The position numbers and the translations under genes are program-made. Positions 37,141 through 49,598 of a stretch of DNA of 64,000 nucleotides are shown here, in pieces (positions within the stretch are counted from its first letter, which is position 1; every line of letters begins with the position of its first letter). The stretch covers positions 116,838,790 through 116,902,789 of the forward strand of contig CM038463.1 in the NCBI GenBank assembly GCA_021464415.1. Direction: 5' to 3'. The notes beneath the pieces were generated by a model. That model searched no databases. It saw nothing but the letters and a program-made list of their open reading frames with translations, and was not told where the DNA came from. The DNA is from Lonicera japonica (taxonomy: Eukaryota; Streptophyta; Magnoliopsida; Dipsacales; Caprifoliaceae).

Positions 37141-37657
37141 ATAAATATGACCGCCTTCGATTGGGACAAAGTCTCTCAAGCTGAAAATAAGGCACAAACA
37201 ACCTTTATTGAACCACCTGAAGAAACAATGGATCCGGTAGCAACATGGGTTCAACAGTTGACTCACTCTAGAAGGTTTTACTAACCACCAAGTGCCAAGC
37301 AACCTACTGTTACTACTTCTTCCCAAGAACTAGTAAAAGATTCGGAAGAAGGGCATGTTGTGGAACAATTAAAGAAAACACAAGCCCAAATCTCAATATG
37401 GGGACTCTTGGTTGCATCCAAGTCACACCGTATGGCGTTGATGAAAATGCTAGATGAATCAATTGTTCCTTTCGAAGCTAACCCCGAGTGAATTAACAGC
37501 AATGATCGCTTCAATGGGGGTGCAAAAATAGATGCTCGGGTTCTCTGATGAAGACCTATCACCACTTGGCTGGGATCATAACCAAGCCTTACATATCACC
37601 ATCGTGGCATGCAGAATGTCTATACCATATGTTCTCGCGAATAATGGCTCTACAATT
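37141..37657 (+). pseudogene. Tat gag-protease linker and start of protease
   Basis: Shifted frame relative to gag, with further stops. The block VEQLKKTQAQISIWGLL is the conserved pre-protease segment of Tat elements. The protease motif is read at 37631-37651 as VLANNGS; the family has D-N-G-S, so the catalytic Asp codon is now AAT. It is cut by the inverted B5 LTR at 37658; the protein context resumes at 39130. Confidence 0.75.
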
Positions 37658-39124
37658 TGATGGAGACATAAATACAGGATCGTTTGATATTACGTATAGA
37701 TTAAACAAACAACTTTTGCTAAAACCCTATAAGAATAAAAGAATTTCACCTTTGTGGATCATGTAGAGGATTTATATGAGAAGACTAGGGTTTGAAAGCA
37801 TCAGATTGCGATTTGGTCAGATTTTTTAATTCTCGCTGGGCTGCAAAAATCAATTATTTTGGCCACCGAAACGATTTATGATCGTCCCGATTCTTCATAA
37901 AATAATAGTAACTTTGCATTCCGAACGACATATCCAAAAATCAGTCCGATCCAATGGTGCGATCAAAAGTTACAATTGATTTATGACTGCTGTGCCGAAA
38001 ACCTAAAGATCTTCTATCGTATTCCTTCCGCCATCAAATCTTGCACCGAGTGTGGGCTATGGTATCACCAAGATTTTCTCCTCTCTCAATAGAAAAAATC
38101 CTAACTCATGAGAATTATTGTTATCTGAGAAGAGACAAGGCCGGCGTATATATAAGGCCACGATAGGAACCTTAAGGAGAAATAAGTGTTTGGACTTCCT
38201 ATGGAAAGTTGGAATTCTAATTCCACTATGAATTAGTTCCTTCCATAAATTATAATTCATACCACTAAAGAATTATAATTGCACTCCCATTCTTATCTCA
38301 AAATTATATTTCGAGCTCTTTATTATTAAATACTTATTATTCTCTCCACGTTAAGATTACAGATAACCGTCATTTAAATTAAATTACTAGAAATTATATT
38401 TAAATAACTTCTTAATCTTTGAGCCTACCACTTAACTTATTTGATATGTTGGATTAACATAATCCATCTCCAGGGTTTGACATGATCAAAACTTATAAGC
38501 TTCTCAAGGGGCTATCATCAATCCTTATACCAGGATGTAGATTCCGTCAATAATTAATATTCATCATACATATAGTGTTGTCATCCAACTCACGAAGATT
38601 ATTGATCCATAAATGAATCTCACTCTTAATGAGTTAAAACAACAAACATTACATAAATATGTCTATTAATTATTTTAAGATTAAGAGCATAAGTAATCAT
38701 AATAACTATGGAATTTTAAATTATTTTATATAGTCAGTATAAAACAATTAACCCAAACTGGTCCTATTCAATACACACAAAGTGTACTAGCACAACGAGT
38801 TAAAACTATACCGTTTCCTGTAGTTAAGATAAACTACTAAAACTTGTGCTATAATCCTACCGATGGGTGTCCAATTCCATCTAAGACTGTGAACCATTAA
38901 ACTTATATTCCACAAGAACCGATGATATGATCTTCTGTGTATAAGCTATACTCTACACACCAAATCATCTACTATATAGAATAAAAAACACACATGCACA
39001 ATATTTAAATAAATAATATAATGCAACCATTGCCCATAAAGATTTTCATTAAAATAGCAAAACCAAGTTTATAACATATCCAAACCAACAAGAAAATTAT
39101 GGCTTTTAGTATATCACTCTAACA
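37658..39124 (-). mobile_element. Solo LTR of Copia family B in reverse orientation (B5), 1467 bp
   Basis: On the plus strand it starts TGATGGAGACATAAAT and ends CACTCTAACA, that is, a complete B LTR read backwards. The flanking duplication CAATT occurs at 37653-37657 and 39125-39129. It interrupts the Tat protease just after its active-site motif. Confidence 0.92.
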
Positions 39125-39352
39125 CAATTAATGTATGCTCGTTGAAAACCGCTGTCCGTTTGGGTATCGATTTGACCACACTAGAAGAATCACCATTCAC
39201 TGTTCGAGCATATGACAATACAAAGTGAGAAGTATTGGGTTTTGTCATGCTGGATATGAAAATGGGACCGGCTACATTTAGGACCGAGTTTCAAGTCATC
39301 GATATTCCATCAAGTTTTAATTTGTTACTGGGCCGAGTTTGGTTGCATGAAG
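39125..39352 (+). pseudogene. Tat protease, middle part
   Basis: Resumes the protease after B5: LKTAVRLGIDLTTLEESPF, a stop at a position expected to be an Arg/Lys, then FQVIDIPSSFNLLLGRVWLHE, the C-terminal LLGR-WLH motif of Tat proteases. It is cut by B6 at 39353 and resumes at 43220 with GALPSSLHQKIK. Confidence 0.8.
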
Positions 39353-41213
39353 TGTTAGAGTGATATACTAAAAGCCATGATTTTATTATTATTGGTTTTG
39401 ATATGTTATATATACTCGGTTTTGCTATTTTAATGAGAATCTTTATGGGCAATGGTTACATGATATTATTTATTTAAATATTATGCATGTGTGTGTCTTT
39501 TATTCCATATAGTAGATTATTTGGTGTGTAGAGTATAGCTTACACACAGATGATCATATCATCGGTTCTTGTGAAATATAAGTTTATTGGTTCACGATCT
39601 TAGATGGAATTGGACAACCATCGGTAGGATTGTAGCACAAGTTTTAGTAGTTTATCTTGACTACAGGAAATGGTGCAGTTTTAACTCGTTGTGCTAGTAC
39701 ACTTTATGTGTATTGAACAGGACCAGTTTGGGTTAATTATTTTTATACTGACTATATAAAACAATTTAAAATCCCATGGTTATTATGATTACTTATGCTC
39801 TTAATCTTGAAATAATTAATAGACATATATATGTAGTGTTTGTTGTTTTGACTCATTAAAAGTGAGATTCATTTATGGATCAATAATCTTCGTGAATTGG
39901 ATGGCGACACTATATGTATGATGAATATTAATTATTGACGGAATCCGCGTCCCGGTATAAGGATTGATGATAACCCCTTGAGAAGCTTATAAGTTTTGAT
40001 CATGTCAAACCCTGCAGGTGGATTATGTTAATCTGACATGTCAAATAAGTTAAGTGGTAGGCTCAAGGATTAAGAAGTCATTTAAATATAATTGTCAATA
40101 ATTTAATTTAAATGACGGTTATCTGTAATCTTAACGTGGGGAGAATAATAAGTATTTAATAATAAGGAGCTCGAAATAAAATTTTGAGATAAGGACGGGA
40201 GTGCAATTATAATTCTTTAGTGGTGTGAATTATAATTTATGGAAGGAATCAATTCTTAATCGAATTAGGATTCCAGTTTTCCATAGTAAGCCCAAACACT
40301 TATTTCTCCTTAGGGTCCCTATCGTAGCCTTTTATATATGCCAGCCTTGCCTCTTCTCTCGACATAATAATTCTCACGAATTTAGAGTTTGTGCCGTAGA
40401 GAGTAGAGGAGGAGATCTTGGTGATACCGCAACCCACACTCGGTACAGGATTGCACGGCGAAAGGAATACGATAGAAGATCTTGAGGTTCTATCGAGCCT
40501 GTGTTCTCGATTTGTCTCCACCAATCCCTGTTCGTGCTGAGACGAGATCAAACCAGAGAGATCTCGAAGGTAAAATCCGATTCCACACTAGGGTTTTACA
40601 TAAAAATTTTGTTCGGTCTATACGCAATATTAAACGATTCTGGAACTTAGTTTCCAACAATTGGTATCAGAAGGATTGGTTTTTATTTAATAATGCGTAC
40701 GAATTGAACTAACCATGCTGTCCAGTTTAAATCGATTCATGCATATTGATAATGGGTAGAACGTAGAACTCGCTAACCCTTGTTTTGTAGTGTTCTTGTC
40801 CCGCTATTATGGTCACGTAATTATGTTTTATGTGATTGGATCCCACGATGGTTTTATTCGTGGTTATTTTAATATGCGTGATGATTTGGTTTTATTCATG
40901 GTTGTAATCGTAAATTTAATTTAGATCAGTTATGTGAACTCTTTGAACAGAGGCATAGGATCTATGTAATTAATTCGATTTTGATTTCGATATATTAGAT
41001 CAGTTATGTGAACTCCTTAAACAGAGGCATAGGATCCATGTAATTAATTTTGATTTCGATTTAGATAGAATAGTTCATGTGTGAACTCCTTACGTGGAGG
41101 CATAGGACTTTGTATTTAAAGACTGTTGTCTCTTTAACGAAGATGAGGGTAGAAAGCTGAAGAATGCGTTTTTACCACGGAGATCGATTCAGAAATTAAT
41201 CGGAATTCTTGGT

Positions 41214-41315
41214 TTCTAATGGGGCGCTGCTCCGCACCCCGCGACTTGACCTAGCAGGTCGTTCCCCGCGACCTGACCAGGCCGGTCGATCCTCGTCATA
41301 ATCAGCGAAGTGGCA
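41214..41315. repeat. GC-rich module shared with the Tat LTR, in the Copia B6 leader
   Basis: The sequence TTTCTAATGGGGCGCTGC, CCGCACCCCGCGAC, GGTCGATCC, then AGCGAAGTGGCAA is the inverted form of the block at 15638-15717 in LTR A1 (also in A2 and A3). In B6 a roughly 30-base part with GCGAC(C/T)TGACC is duplicated. The other B leaders (24970-25010 and 55510-55538) lack the GC-rich part. Confidence 0.8.
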
Positions 41316-42309
41316 ACATTGGTCGTGGCAGTTTCCTAATGGACTGGGGAGAAGCTTAGACCATAATAGCAGGGATTTATTCTTTTCTTATTATTGAATG
41401 TTTTGATGCTTTGTGTGATTGTGTGCTTGGTAGTATATGTTTAATTATTAGGTTTCCTTATAATTTTGGACAACATGGATACATGACCACACCTAGATCA
41501 TGTTTTGTTTAATACTTGTCAATTAATAATTGGGTATATAAATATAAGTATTGTGCAATTGCAAAATTTAAGTTTTTTTTTAAAAAAGCGGTAAAAAATT
41601 TTTATTGCACATAGGTCTTATGTTTCATACCCTTGTATTCTAGTTGACTAGAATTGAACATATTTTTTATAACCCTCAGATAATAATGTTTTAAATACTA
41701 AGTGGGTGAGGGATTGTTTCACATAAATATCCCACGGTTTCCATCATTGATTTGTTGATGAGATAGTTTATTCTACGTGCGTGTTATAGTGCTCACCTCC
41801 ATATCGGAAAGAATAGATTGTGAAATCATTGTACAAATTTCTTTGAAAGATAATTTAAATGATGTGATTTATTTTTCGTGTGGGTTTTAGTACCCACCTC
41901 CATATCGGAAAGAATAAATTACAGAATCATTGGATTAAATTAAATGATGGTATACACTTAGATATAAATAATAGCATGCTCTCCAACTGAGTCTCTACTA
42001 TTATTTATAGGACTGAATGAAGTCAGCTATTTGAATTTTATTTGACAATAAAGAATTGTCTAGATAGTATATGTTACTTGACAATAAAGGATTGTCTAGA
42101 TAATAAAATTTAATAGGTTTGGACATGTCTAAAAATAATGAATAATAGACGACCTCACTAACGAGGCATATTTTTCAAGGTTTAGGCTGCTGGCGAATAC
42201 TTTTTAAAATGGTAGAGGGTACCATAGTTAAATATAGTGTTCAAAGTTGTTATTGCCCATTATAATTTGTATTATTATTATTATTATTATGTGATTCTCA
42301 GGATTTAAA

Positions 42310-42651
42310 ATGGCAAACTCTTTCAACCCACTTTCTATTATACTCAACCAAAACAAATTGACTGGACCTAATTATATTGACTGGAAAAGGAACTTGAATA
42401 TTGTGCTTACCGCTGAAGAGTACAAGTTTGTGCTCACTGAGGTTTGTCCAGAAGAACCTGGTGAGGGGGCGACCGAAGAGGAAACCCAGGCTTACCGAAA
42501 GTGGAAAAAGGCTGATGAGATGGCGCGGTGTTACATTTTGGCTTCTATGTCAAATGTACTGCAACATCAGCATGAGTCTTTAGCCACTGCCTACGACATA
42601 ATGCTGAACCTCAAAGATATGTTTAGGGATCAGGATCGTGCCGCAAGGTAG
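42310..42651 (+). CDS. Copia B6 Gag, truncated
   Basis: The first 113 residues of a Copia Gag: MANSFNPLSIILNQNKLTGP, then YIDWKRNLNIVL and helical segments typical of the UBN2/gag family, ending at TAG 42649-42651 after DQDRAAR. The same frame continues as VAMKDLMNTTMAEGT and LLNELEILRV before it is cut by the deletion into the 3' LTR at about 42761. TAG fits a C-to-T change of a glutamine codon. The product would bind element RNA if full length; here it is at best a fragment. Confidence 0.8.
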   Translation: MANSFNPLSIILNQNKLTGPNYIDWKRNLNIVLTAEEYKFVLTEVCPEEPGEGATEEETQAYRKWKKADEMARCYILASMSNVLQHQHESLATAYDIMLNLKDMFRDQDRAAR

Positions 42652-43219
42652 GTTGCGATGAAGGACCTCATGAACACAACAATGGCTGAAGGAACCCGAG
42701 TTAGGGATCATGTTCTGAAGATGATTGGTCTTTTGAATGAACTAGAGATCCTTAGGGTTTGTGCAATTATAATTCTTTAGTGGTGTGAATTATAATTTAT
42801 GGAAGGAATCAATTCTTAATCGAATTAGGATTCCAGTTTTCCATAGTAAGCCCAAACACTTATTTCTCCTTAGGGTCCCTATCGTAGCCTTTTATATATG
42901 CCAGCCTTGCCTCTTCTCTCGACATAATAATTCTCACGAATTTAGGGTTTGTGCCGTAGAAAGTAGAGGAGGAGATCTTGGTGATACCGCAGCCCACACT
43001 CAGTACAAGATTGCACGGCGAAAGGAATACGATAGAAGATCTTGTGGTTCTATCGAACCCGTGTTCTCGATTTGTCTCCACTAATCCCTGTTCGTGCTGA
43101 GACGAGATCAAACTAGAGAGATCTCGAAGGTAAAATCCGATTCCACACTAGGGTTTTACATAAAAATTTTGTTCGGTCTATACGCAATATTAAACGATTC
43201 TGGAACTTAGTTTCCAACA

Positions 43220-44615
43220 TGAAGTTGGTGCACTCCCTTCCTCCCTTCATCAAAAGATAAAAATACCTTTCAACGGGGATGTCATTATCATTAAAGGAGA
43301 TCCCGAAAGAACGATAGTGCCCAAAGACTCACCTGTATTGGGAATTGGTAACCAAGACGTCCAACTCAAGGGATTTTTATATGAACCGAAAGTACAAGCT
43401 CTTACCACCCAAACTGTTAAGTATCTACCTCCCGATGAAATGTCAACAATGAACTCACAAGTAGTGCAAATGATGAGGAAGATGAAATTCTTACTGGGAA
43501 TTGGTCTGGGAAAATATAAAGCCAGAATTGCACAAATAATTGAGCCATACCAACAATCTAGTCCTCTTGCTGGGTTAGGGTATATGAGAGACGAAAGCCG
43601 AATGAAAAGCGCCATATTCACCAATAGCTCGTTAAATGGATGGTTTTTGAAAGAGGGTGAAGACTTCCCTTACTGTGGGTTTCAAGAGCGATGGGTTGGT
43701 AAAGAAGGAAAAAGGCAACTGGGGTTAGAAATCTTTTTTGAGGAAGATTTGTATATAAGTAAGGGTTTTACTCACAGCTTCTCATCTCAGTTGAAGATCA
43801 CCCAATCGCCTGTCGAGCCGTTAGAAGAAGAAGACATGCTAAAAAATATGTTCGAGGTAATGGCATTTGAAGAAGATTACCTCGGGGACCCTATGCACCT
43901 CATACTCCCCATTAGAGAAAAAAAGAAGTACAAGAAGAAAGAAAAGAATATTGATAGAGATGTACAAGAGTTAGAATGTATGTTATTTGTACAAAATGAT
44001 AGTTCTATCAATAAAATTGTCAATGTTTCCCCTTACTTTGATTCTTATGATGTGGAAGTGATGAATGAGAATTTAAGAGATGAACAAAGAATATAACCCA
44101 TTGAAAGGGATGCTATCACAATAAATTTGGGTACAAGTGATGATAAAAAAGAAATAAAAATTGGGGCTGAATTAAATAATGATGAAAAGACGGATTTAGA
44201 AAATTTATTGAAAGAATTCGTCAATGTTTTTGCTTGGTCATATGCTGACATGCCAGGTTTGGATATCCATATTAAGTACACACAAAACCCGAATGTAAAC
44301 CCATCAAGCAAAAATTGAGAAAATTAATACCTGAATGGTCCCTAAAAGTAAAGGAAGAAGCGACGAAACAATTAGATGTTGGGTTCATACGGGTCGTTGA
44401 ATACCCTACTTGGTTGGTCAACATAGTGCCTGTGCCAAAACCTAACGAAAAAGTGAGGGTTTCTGTTGATTATCGCAATCTAAACGCCGCTTGTCCAAAA
44501 GATGATTTTCTGCTGCCAAATATCGATCTCATTGTCGACAACACTGCAAATCATGCATTAAAATCATTCGTTGACGGGTTTGCTGGGTATAATCAAATCA
44601 AAATGCACCCTAATT
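43220..44615 (+). pseudogene. Tat protease end and reverse transcriptase N-terminal half
   Basis: Coding resumes at 43220 in the protease tail. The open stretch 43317-44096 covers the protease-RT linker (GIGLGKYKARIAQIIEP, GLGYMRDES). After TAA 44094-44096 the frame runs on through FAWSYADMPGLD, then a one-base frameshift near 44298 leads into 44315-44615 with the RT blocks PEWSLKVKEE, VGFIRVVEYPTWLVNIVPVP, VSVDYRNLNAACPKD and DGFAGYNQIKMHP (RT domains 1-3). It stops abruptly at 44615, where another LTR begins. The catalytic YVDD box and the rest of RT are missing from the window. Confidence 0.87.
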
Positions 44616-47033
44616 GTGACACCCTGAAATCTCGTTGAGAATATTTCACCTTCGGGCCCGGTTAATCACGGTGTCGTACGCAACGACGGGTGATAAGTTG
44701 TAAATCATAACTTAAATAAAAGGGAATTCTATATAAAGCGGTAATTTTAGAAGATTTGGCATGTGGAGTTTGTATTATTGATAAAACCATTTTCGGTCAA
44801 ATTATACCAAATTTTAAGTAATATAATATTTCCACATCTATCAATATCTTGTCAAGTAGCAATACACATCCTAATACAAAGGAATTCCCATAACCAGGCA
44901 TCAAACTAATAAAACTTCACATATATTGTTTAAGAGATTTATACAATATAATATGCACATATTAAGGACTAAGACATAAGTCGTTTCCCCAACGACTTTG
45001 GTGACTAGAGTCCATCAGAGCTATCTAGACTTGTACTTGTACCATTCCCGCGAACACCTACAAAACTTGGTTTGAAAAATGGGAGTGAGCCAAACGGGCT
45101 TAGTGGGAACTATAAGGCTTTGTATAAGAAAACAGGTTGAAAATGATGAATGCCATGCTATGTACTATAATGAAAATAGTTTATGTGCTGCTTCTCTATA
45201 AAGAATCACCTCTGAGTAAAATACATTTCTTTTTGTATGTACAAGTGTAAATATATATATACTATATTTCTGAAGCAGCCAATGCACGAAAAACCTTTCG
45301 TGATATGTATATATATATAATGTCCCCAACCCAAAGTATAAGAAAAGCAATGTATGTATATATACATCATCATACAGTGTATGCCACAACACCGCGACTA
45401 GATCTATCACATCAATCACATATCATACTCACGTCTAGGATTTTCATACATCTACTGTGCACAGAGATAGCCGGCAACTCGGTTTCTTCTGCCCAAGGCA
45501 GAGACCACATACCAAGTCCACCTAGACGCTACCTCATGCAGCTACACAAGCATACGCTATCTCACGCTGCCATAAAGGCGCACGTTACAATAATCCTCAT
45601 GTAGCCACCAAGGCTATACGCTACAGGTAATAACCATCTATCTAGTACGAATGTTGTGGCCATCCGATATAAAATCACAATAATCATCTCATCGAATCAA
45701 TGAAATCATAAGAATATAGAATCCAACATATATAGGAATGAATATACATGCATTCCATATGTATTCGTAAAACTTGTATATACGTATATATCCATTCTAG
45801 ATATATGTATATATACATAGTGTAAAATATGTAGTGGTATTGTTGTTAAGATTAAACAGGAACCGCCAAGTCCATCAATTAATAAAGGAAACCATAAAAT
45901 CATCAGTTTGGGAGGTTTCATATGTTTTCGTCAATTTGGCCCCGAACCAAGTCTAATATAATCAAACAATGTATACGAGTTCCCAATTAGCCTCCCAATA
46001 TGATTTAAAGACTTGATTTATTCAAAACATATATATGTATTTGACCAGTATACTTACGGACTGGCTAGGTAAGTAGAAAATCCCATAATTATAGTTCATA
46101 ACTTAAAACACAACAACAATACCACCAATATGTGTAACTTTGTCCAAAATATACTTTTAAAATCATGTATCGCATTGTATGTATGCGTAATAGTGTATAC
46201 TGTACACTATCATATCCGTACATAAGGGTTTTGTGCCAATCATACCAAAAACAGTATAGAAATTTGGGGCTTATCATAAAATACATAATTTATACTCATA
46301 TTAAGTCTAAATCAATTAAAGAAATTAGAGAAATCAACCCGAACCCCATGAATGTGCAATTTAGGTAGAAAACCCCTTGATTTGCTGTAAATATGTTATA
46401 ATAAGTTGAAAAGAAGTTTAAATACTATTGTTCCCACCTTAAGAGGGTCAATCCCTTGAAGTATTGCGGAAGAATCGAGTCGAAGAAGCACGGATACGAA
46501 AAACCCCCAATTTGAGCTTCCAAAACCCTAGCCATGGAGGATTTGGATGAAGAAGGAGATGGAGATGATGATGGAGATGGTGATGATGGAATGGATTAGT
46601 TGTGGAATAAGAGGCCTTGAATGATCCCTCTTAATCCCCTAAGATAGCCCCTCAACTCTCTCCCTAAGCTCTCAAGGTTGGGTGGTGAAATGAGGAAGAA
46701 GGGAGAAGAAGAGAATATATAAAAATCTCGCCAGCACCATGTAGCCGACTCCTTCCTTTCCATGGAGTCGACTCCCTAGGCCTGAAGGTGCCCCTTTCAG
46801 CTTTTGGTAAAAAACTCGACTTCGCACCCACTTTTGGGCATCAAGGAGTTAGAATTGGGTCTCGGCCAAACACGAAAGTTATAGAGGGGATTGAGATGAA
46901 GACGTGGCCGAAAACGGGGACTCATTTGGAGTTCGGATGAAGAAGTTATGGTCATCCAAAGTCGGGCAAAAATAATTTATCGCATAGGTTCCAAACTTTT
47001 GATTTTCGAACCGATTTCCGTCCGAGCCACCCA
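44616..47033 (-). mobile_element. Gypsy-type LTR (family E), truncated, reverse orientation
   Basis: The left edge TGTGACACCCTG is the inverted end of the LTR family whose other copy ends at 33809. On the minus strand it carries AAGGTGGGAACAA and a GAAGTTATGGTC block as in families C and D, GGAGTCGACTCC palindromes (near 46760-46775), and a TATATATTC box about 40 bases later. The right edge, near 47030, lacks the expected LTR start and no duplication is found; the Tat RT core is missing at this point, so insertion was accompanied or followed by a deletion. Confidence 0.7.
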
Positions 47034-47035
47034 AA

Positions 47036-49297
47036 ATGACTTATGGTCATTATAAAACACTTAAATATGTTGATATGACTTGTTCGAAGTTTCCAAACCA
47101 TGCCAACCTTTTCAGAACCCAATTTGGCTACCTATTTGTTAACGACTCGTCAGTAGGGGCAATGTTAGTGCAACATTTGCTGAAAACAAGAACTGAACAA
47201 GCAATATATTATCTAAGCAAAAAGCTGTCTCCAGGAGAATGAAATTACACGGCTTTAGAGAAATCATGTGCTTCATTGGTTTGGGCCACCCAAAAGTTAC
47301 GGCATTACATGTTATTTTTTTCCGTAATCTTAATTTCTCGTTTGGATCCCTTACGATACTTGTTCGAGAAGTCGGTATTTACTAATAGAATGGCTGAATG
47401 GGTATTTTTTCTCTCAGAGTTTGATATCTCTTACATAACCCAAAAGGCCGTTCAAGGGCAAGTCATAGCAGATCACCTAGCTGAAAACCCTATCATTGAT
47501 ACCGAGTTAGAGGAATTTGAATTTTCCGATGAGGGTATCATGGAGATAACGGAAAATGACGAATGGAAAATGTACTTTAATGGTGCTTGCAATCGAAATG
47601 GAAATGGAATCGGGATCCTATTAATTTCTCCAGATTAGACCTATGCCCCTATGTCTTTTCACTTGGAGTTTCCTTGTACTAATAACATCGCAGAATATGA
47701 AGCCTGTATCGTCGGGTTAGAAATCGATTTACAAAAAAGGGTTCGCAAGATCCAGGTGTTTGGGAACTCCTCCCTCATTATTCATCAGATTCTGAAAAAA
47801 TGGAAGATCAAAGAGAAAAAACTTGTACCATTTTTAGCCCAACTCGAAGAAACTTTTGAGAAATTTGATTGTATTGAATTCTTCTATATCCCAAGAACGC
47901 AGAACAACTTCGCTGATGCGTTGGCTACTCTGGCTTTGATGATTGAAATTTTGGGGGAAAAAGAAGAAATTCATATCCAAATTCAGAAGCAAGTGAATCC
48001 AGTATTTTGTATGTCACTAGATGTTGAAAGTGGAAACAGGGTTGAACTAAGTTTTTGGTATTATGATATCTGGAAACTACTTAAGCACAATGAATACCCA
48101 TCAAATACGGATAAAGCCACTCGAGTTGCACTTCGCCGACTAGCATCACGATTCATTATTTGTGCGGGAAAATTATACCGAAGAAATGACGATGGTATAC
48201 ATCTTCAGTGCCTCGATGATAAAAAGTCTCGAGCAATGATGGAACAAATTCATAGTGGAGAATGTGGCCCACACATGAGCGGTCATACACTGGCACGAAA
48301 GATAGTCCGTCAAGGATATTATTGGCTGACAATGCAAAAAGATTGTTTTGAATATGTCAAAGGTTGTCATCAATGCCAAATATACACCAAAGCACAGAAG
48401 CTGCCACCAAAAGAATTGTATCCTATGACATCTCCCTGGCCATTTTCCATCTGAGGTGTCGACATAATCGGTAAGATCTCACCAAAAGGTAACGATGGGA
48501 ACGAATACATCTTAGTTGCTATCGATTACTTCACCAAATGGGTTGAAGCCGAATCTTACAAAGATTTAAATGCCAAGAAGGTAGCTCGATTCATCCGTCA
48601 CAACATCATATGCCGATATGGGGTACCACATGAAATAGTATCCGATAATGGGACACATTTTGAAGGTGAAGCTAATGAGCTTATGGAGGAATACGAAATC
48701 AAATGCCACAAATCCTCCTCGTACTGTCCGCAAACTAATGGGGCTGTTGAGGCTGCTAACAAGAATTTAAAGAACATTATTAGCAAAATGGTAAAATCCG
48801 GCATAGATTGTCCCGAAAAACTCCTATATGCACTCTAGGGGTATTGTACCACTGAAAGAGTTTCTACAGGATCAACGCATTTCTCCCTTACATATGGAAT
48901 GAAAGCTGTTTTACTAGTAGGAATGGAAATACCCTCTTTACGGGTTATCTTGGAAAATCAAGTCACTGAAAGTGATTGGATAATGGCCCGATACGAGGAA
49001 CTGGCAATGATCGACGAAAAATGGTTAAAAGCTTCATATCAACATCAAGGATACCAAAAGCGTGTCGCAAAAGCCTTTAATAAGAAAGTTCGTATTAGAG
49101 GAATCATAGTTGGAGACTTGCTGCTCAAAGAAATTCGAGAACTGGCTCAAGATCCGCGAGGAAAATTCTCGCCAAAATGGACGGGTCCTTACATTGTCAC
49201 TAAGATACTATCCGGGGGTGCTGTTCTCCTTACCGATATTGATGGCCAAGAATTAAACTCGCCAGTCAACCTTGATCGATTGAAGAAATATTATTAG
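47036..49297 (+). pseudogene. Tat RNase H and integrase
   Basis: One frame with stops TGA 47240-47242, TAG 47636-47638, TGA 48452-48454 and TAG 48836-48838. RNase H from RT: EQAIYYLSKKLSPGE, then ALEKSCASLVWATQKLRHYM and LSEFDISYITQKAVQGQVIADHLAE; a second RNase H-like block starts near 47565 (WKMYFNGACN) and includes NNIAEYEACIVGLE. Integrase: HHCC finger from IHSGECGPHMSGH to CHQCQ (near 48240-48375), catalytic core VDIIGK, SDNGTHFEG and QTNGAVEAANKNLK (D, D, E present), and a C-terminal part with FSPKWTGPYIV. The last stop, TAG 49295-49297 after LKKYY, is the normal end. At least three of the stops fit G-to-A or C-to-T changes. Confidence 0.9.
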
Positions 49298-49598
49298 TAA
49301 AGTTGTACGCATGAACTACGAAGGCTTGAGCCCTCCCCCCCAAAAAGGGGGGAAACGTAGGCAACCTGAGATAAAATTTTAGGCTCGGTCTATTCTTTAT
49401 AATAATATTCATTCGTTTTGAGATAAGTAGACAGAAATAGATTTTCTGTAAACCAAAGTTTCCTATACAAGACAAATAAAAACCACCTACAACAAACCCA
49501 CTTACATCATTTCCTACATCATTTTCCTATCCACCATCTAAACCAAAAATGCTTTCAAAAAAGAAGCCAGCCATAAAACCTAACCATCCCAAAAACCA
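49298..49598. other. Tat post-integrase spacer with polypurine tract
   Basis: Contains AAAAAGGGGGGAAA (49342-49355), a polypurine tract followed by CGTAGGCAACC, a sequence often seen after pol in Tat/Athila elements. The preceding CCCCCC run could pair with the GGGGGG run as a short hairpin. The rest is the 3' flank of the antisense gene; no other gene is seen. Confidence 0.55.
49342..49355 (+). promoter_or_regulatory. Polypurine-tract-like sequence after pol
   Basis: AAAAAGGGGGGAAA, a candidate plus-strand primer or a remnant of one. A functional tract would be expected next to the 3' LTR, which is more than 4 kb away here if present, so this may be an internal second tract. Confidence 0.45.

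Larger units (their letters stand above)
39353..43219 (+). mobile_element. Copia family B element with internal deletion (B6)
   Basis: 5' LTR 39353-40659, primer site TTGGTATCAG from 40661, leader, gag (42310-42651) and a 3' LTR that keeps only its last 458 bases (42762-43219). It is flanked by TGAAG at 39348-39352 and 43220-43224. The shared ends of its two LTRs differ at about ten places by eye, mostly transitions, so it is among the younger insertions. Protease, integrase and RT are deleted, so it can move only with help. The leader includes a GC-rich module (41214-41315) also found inverted in the Tat LTR. Confidence 0.92.

Noticed and set aside
40225..43111. Duplicated frames beginning MNYNLWKESILNR at 40225 and 42785, and similar frames at 22459, 32275, 38057 and 54727
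   Set aside because: All lie in copies of the Copia B LTR on either strand; their recurrence reflects LTR copies, not a gene family.
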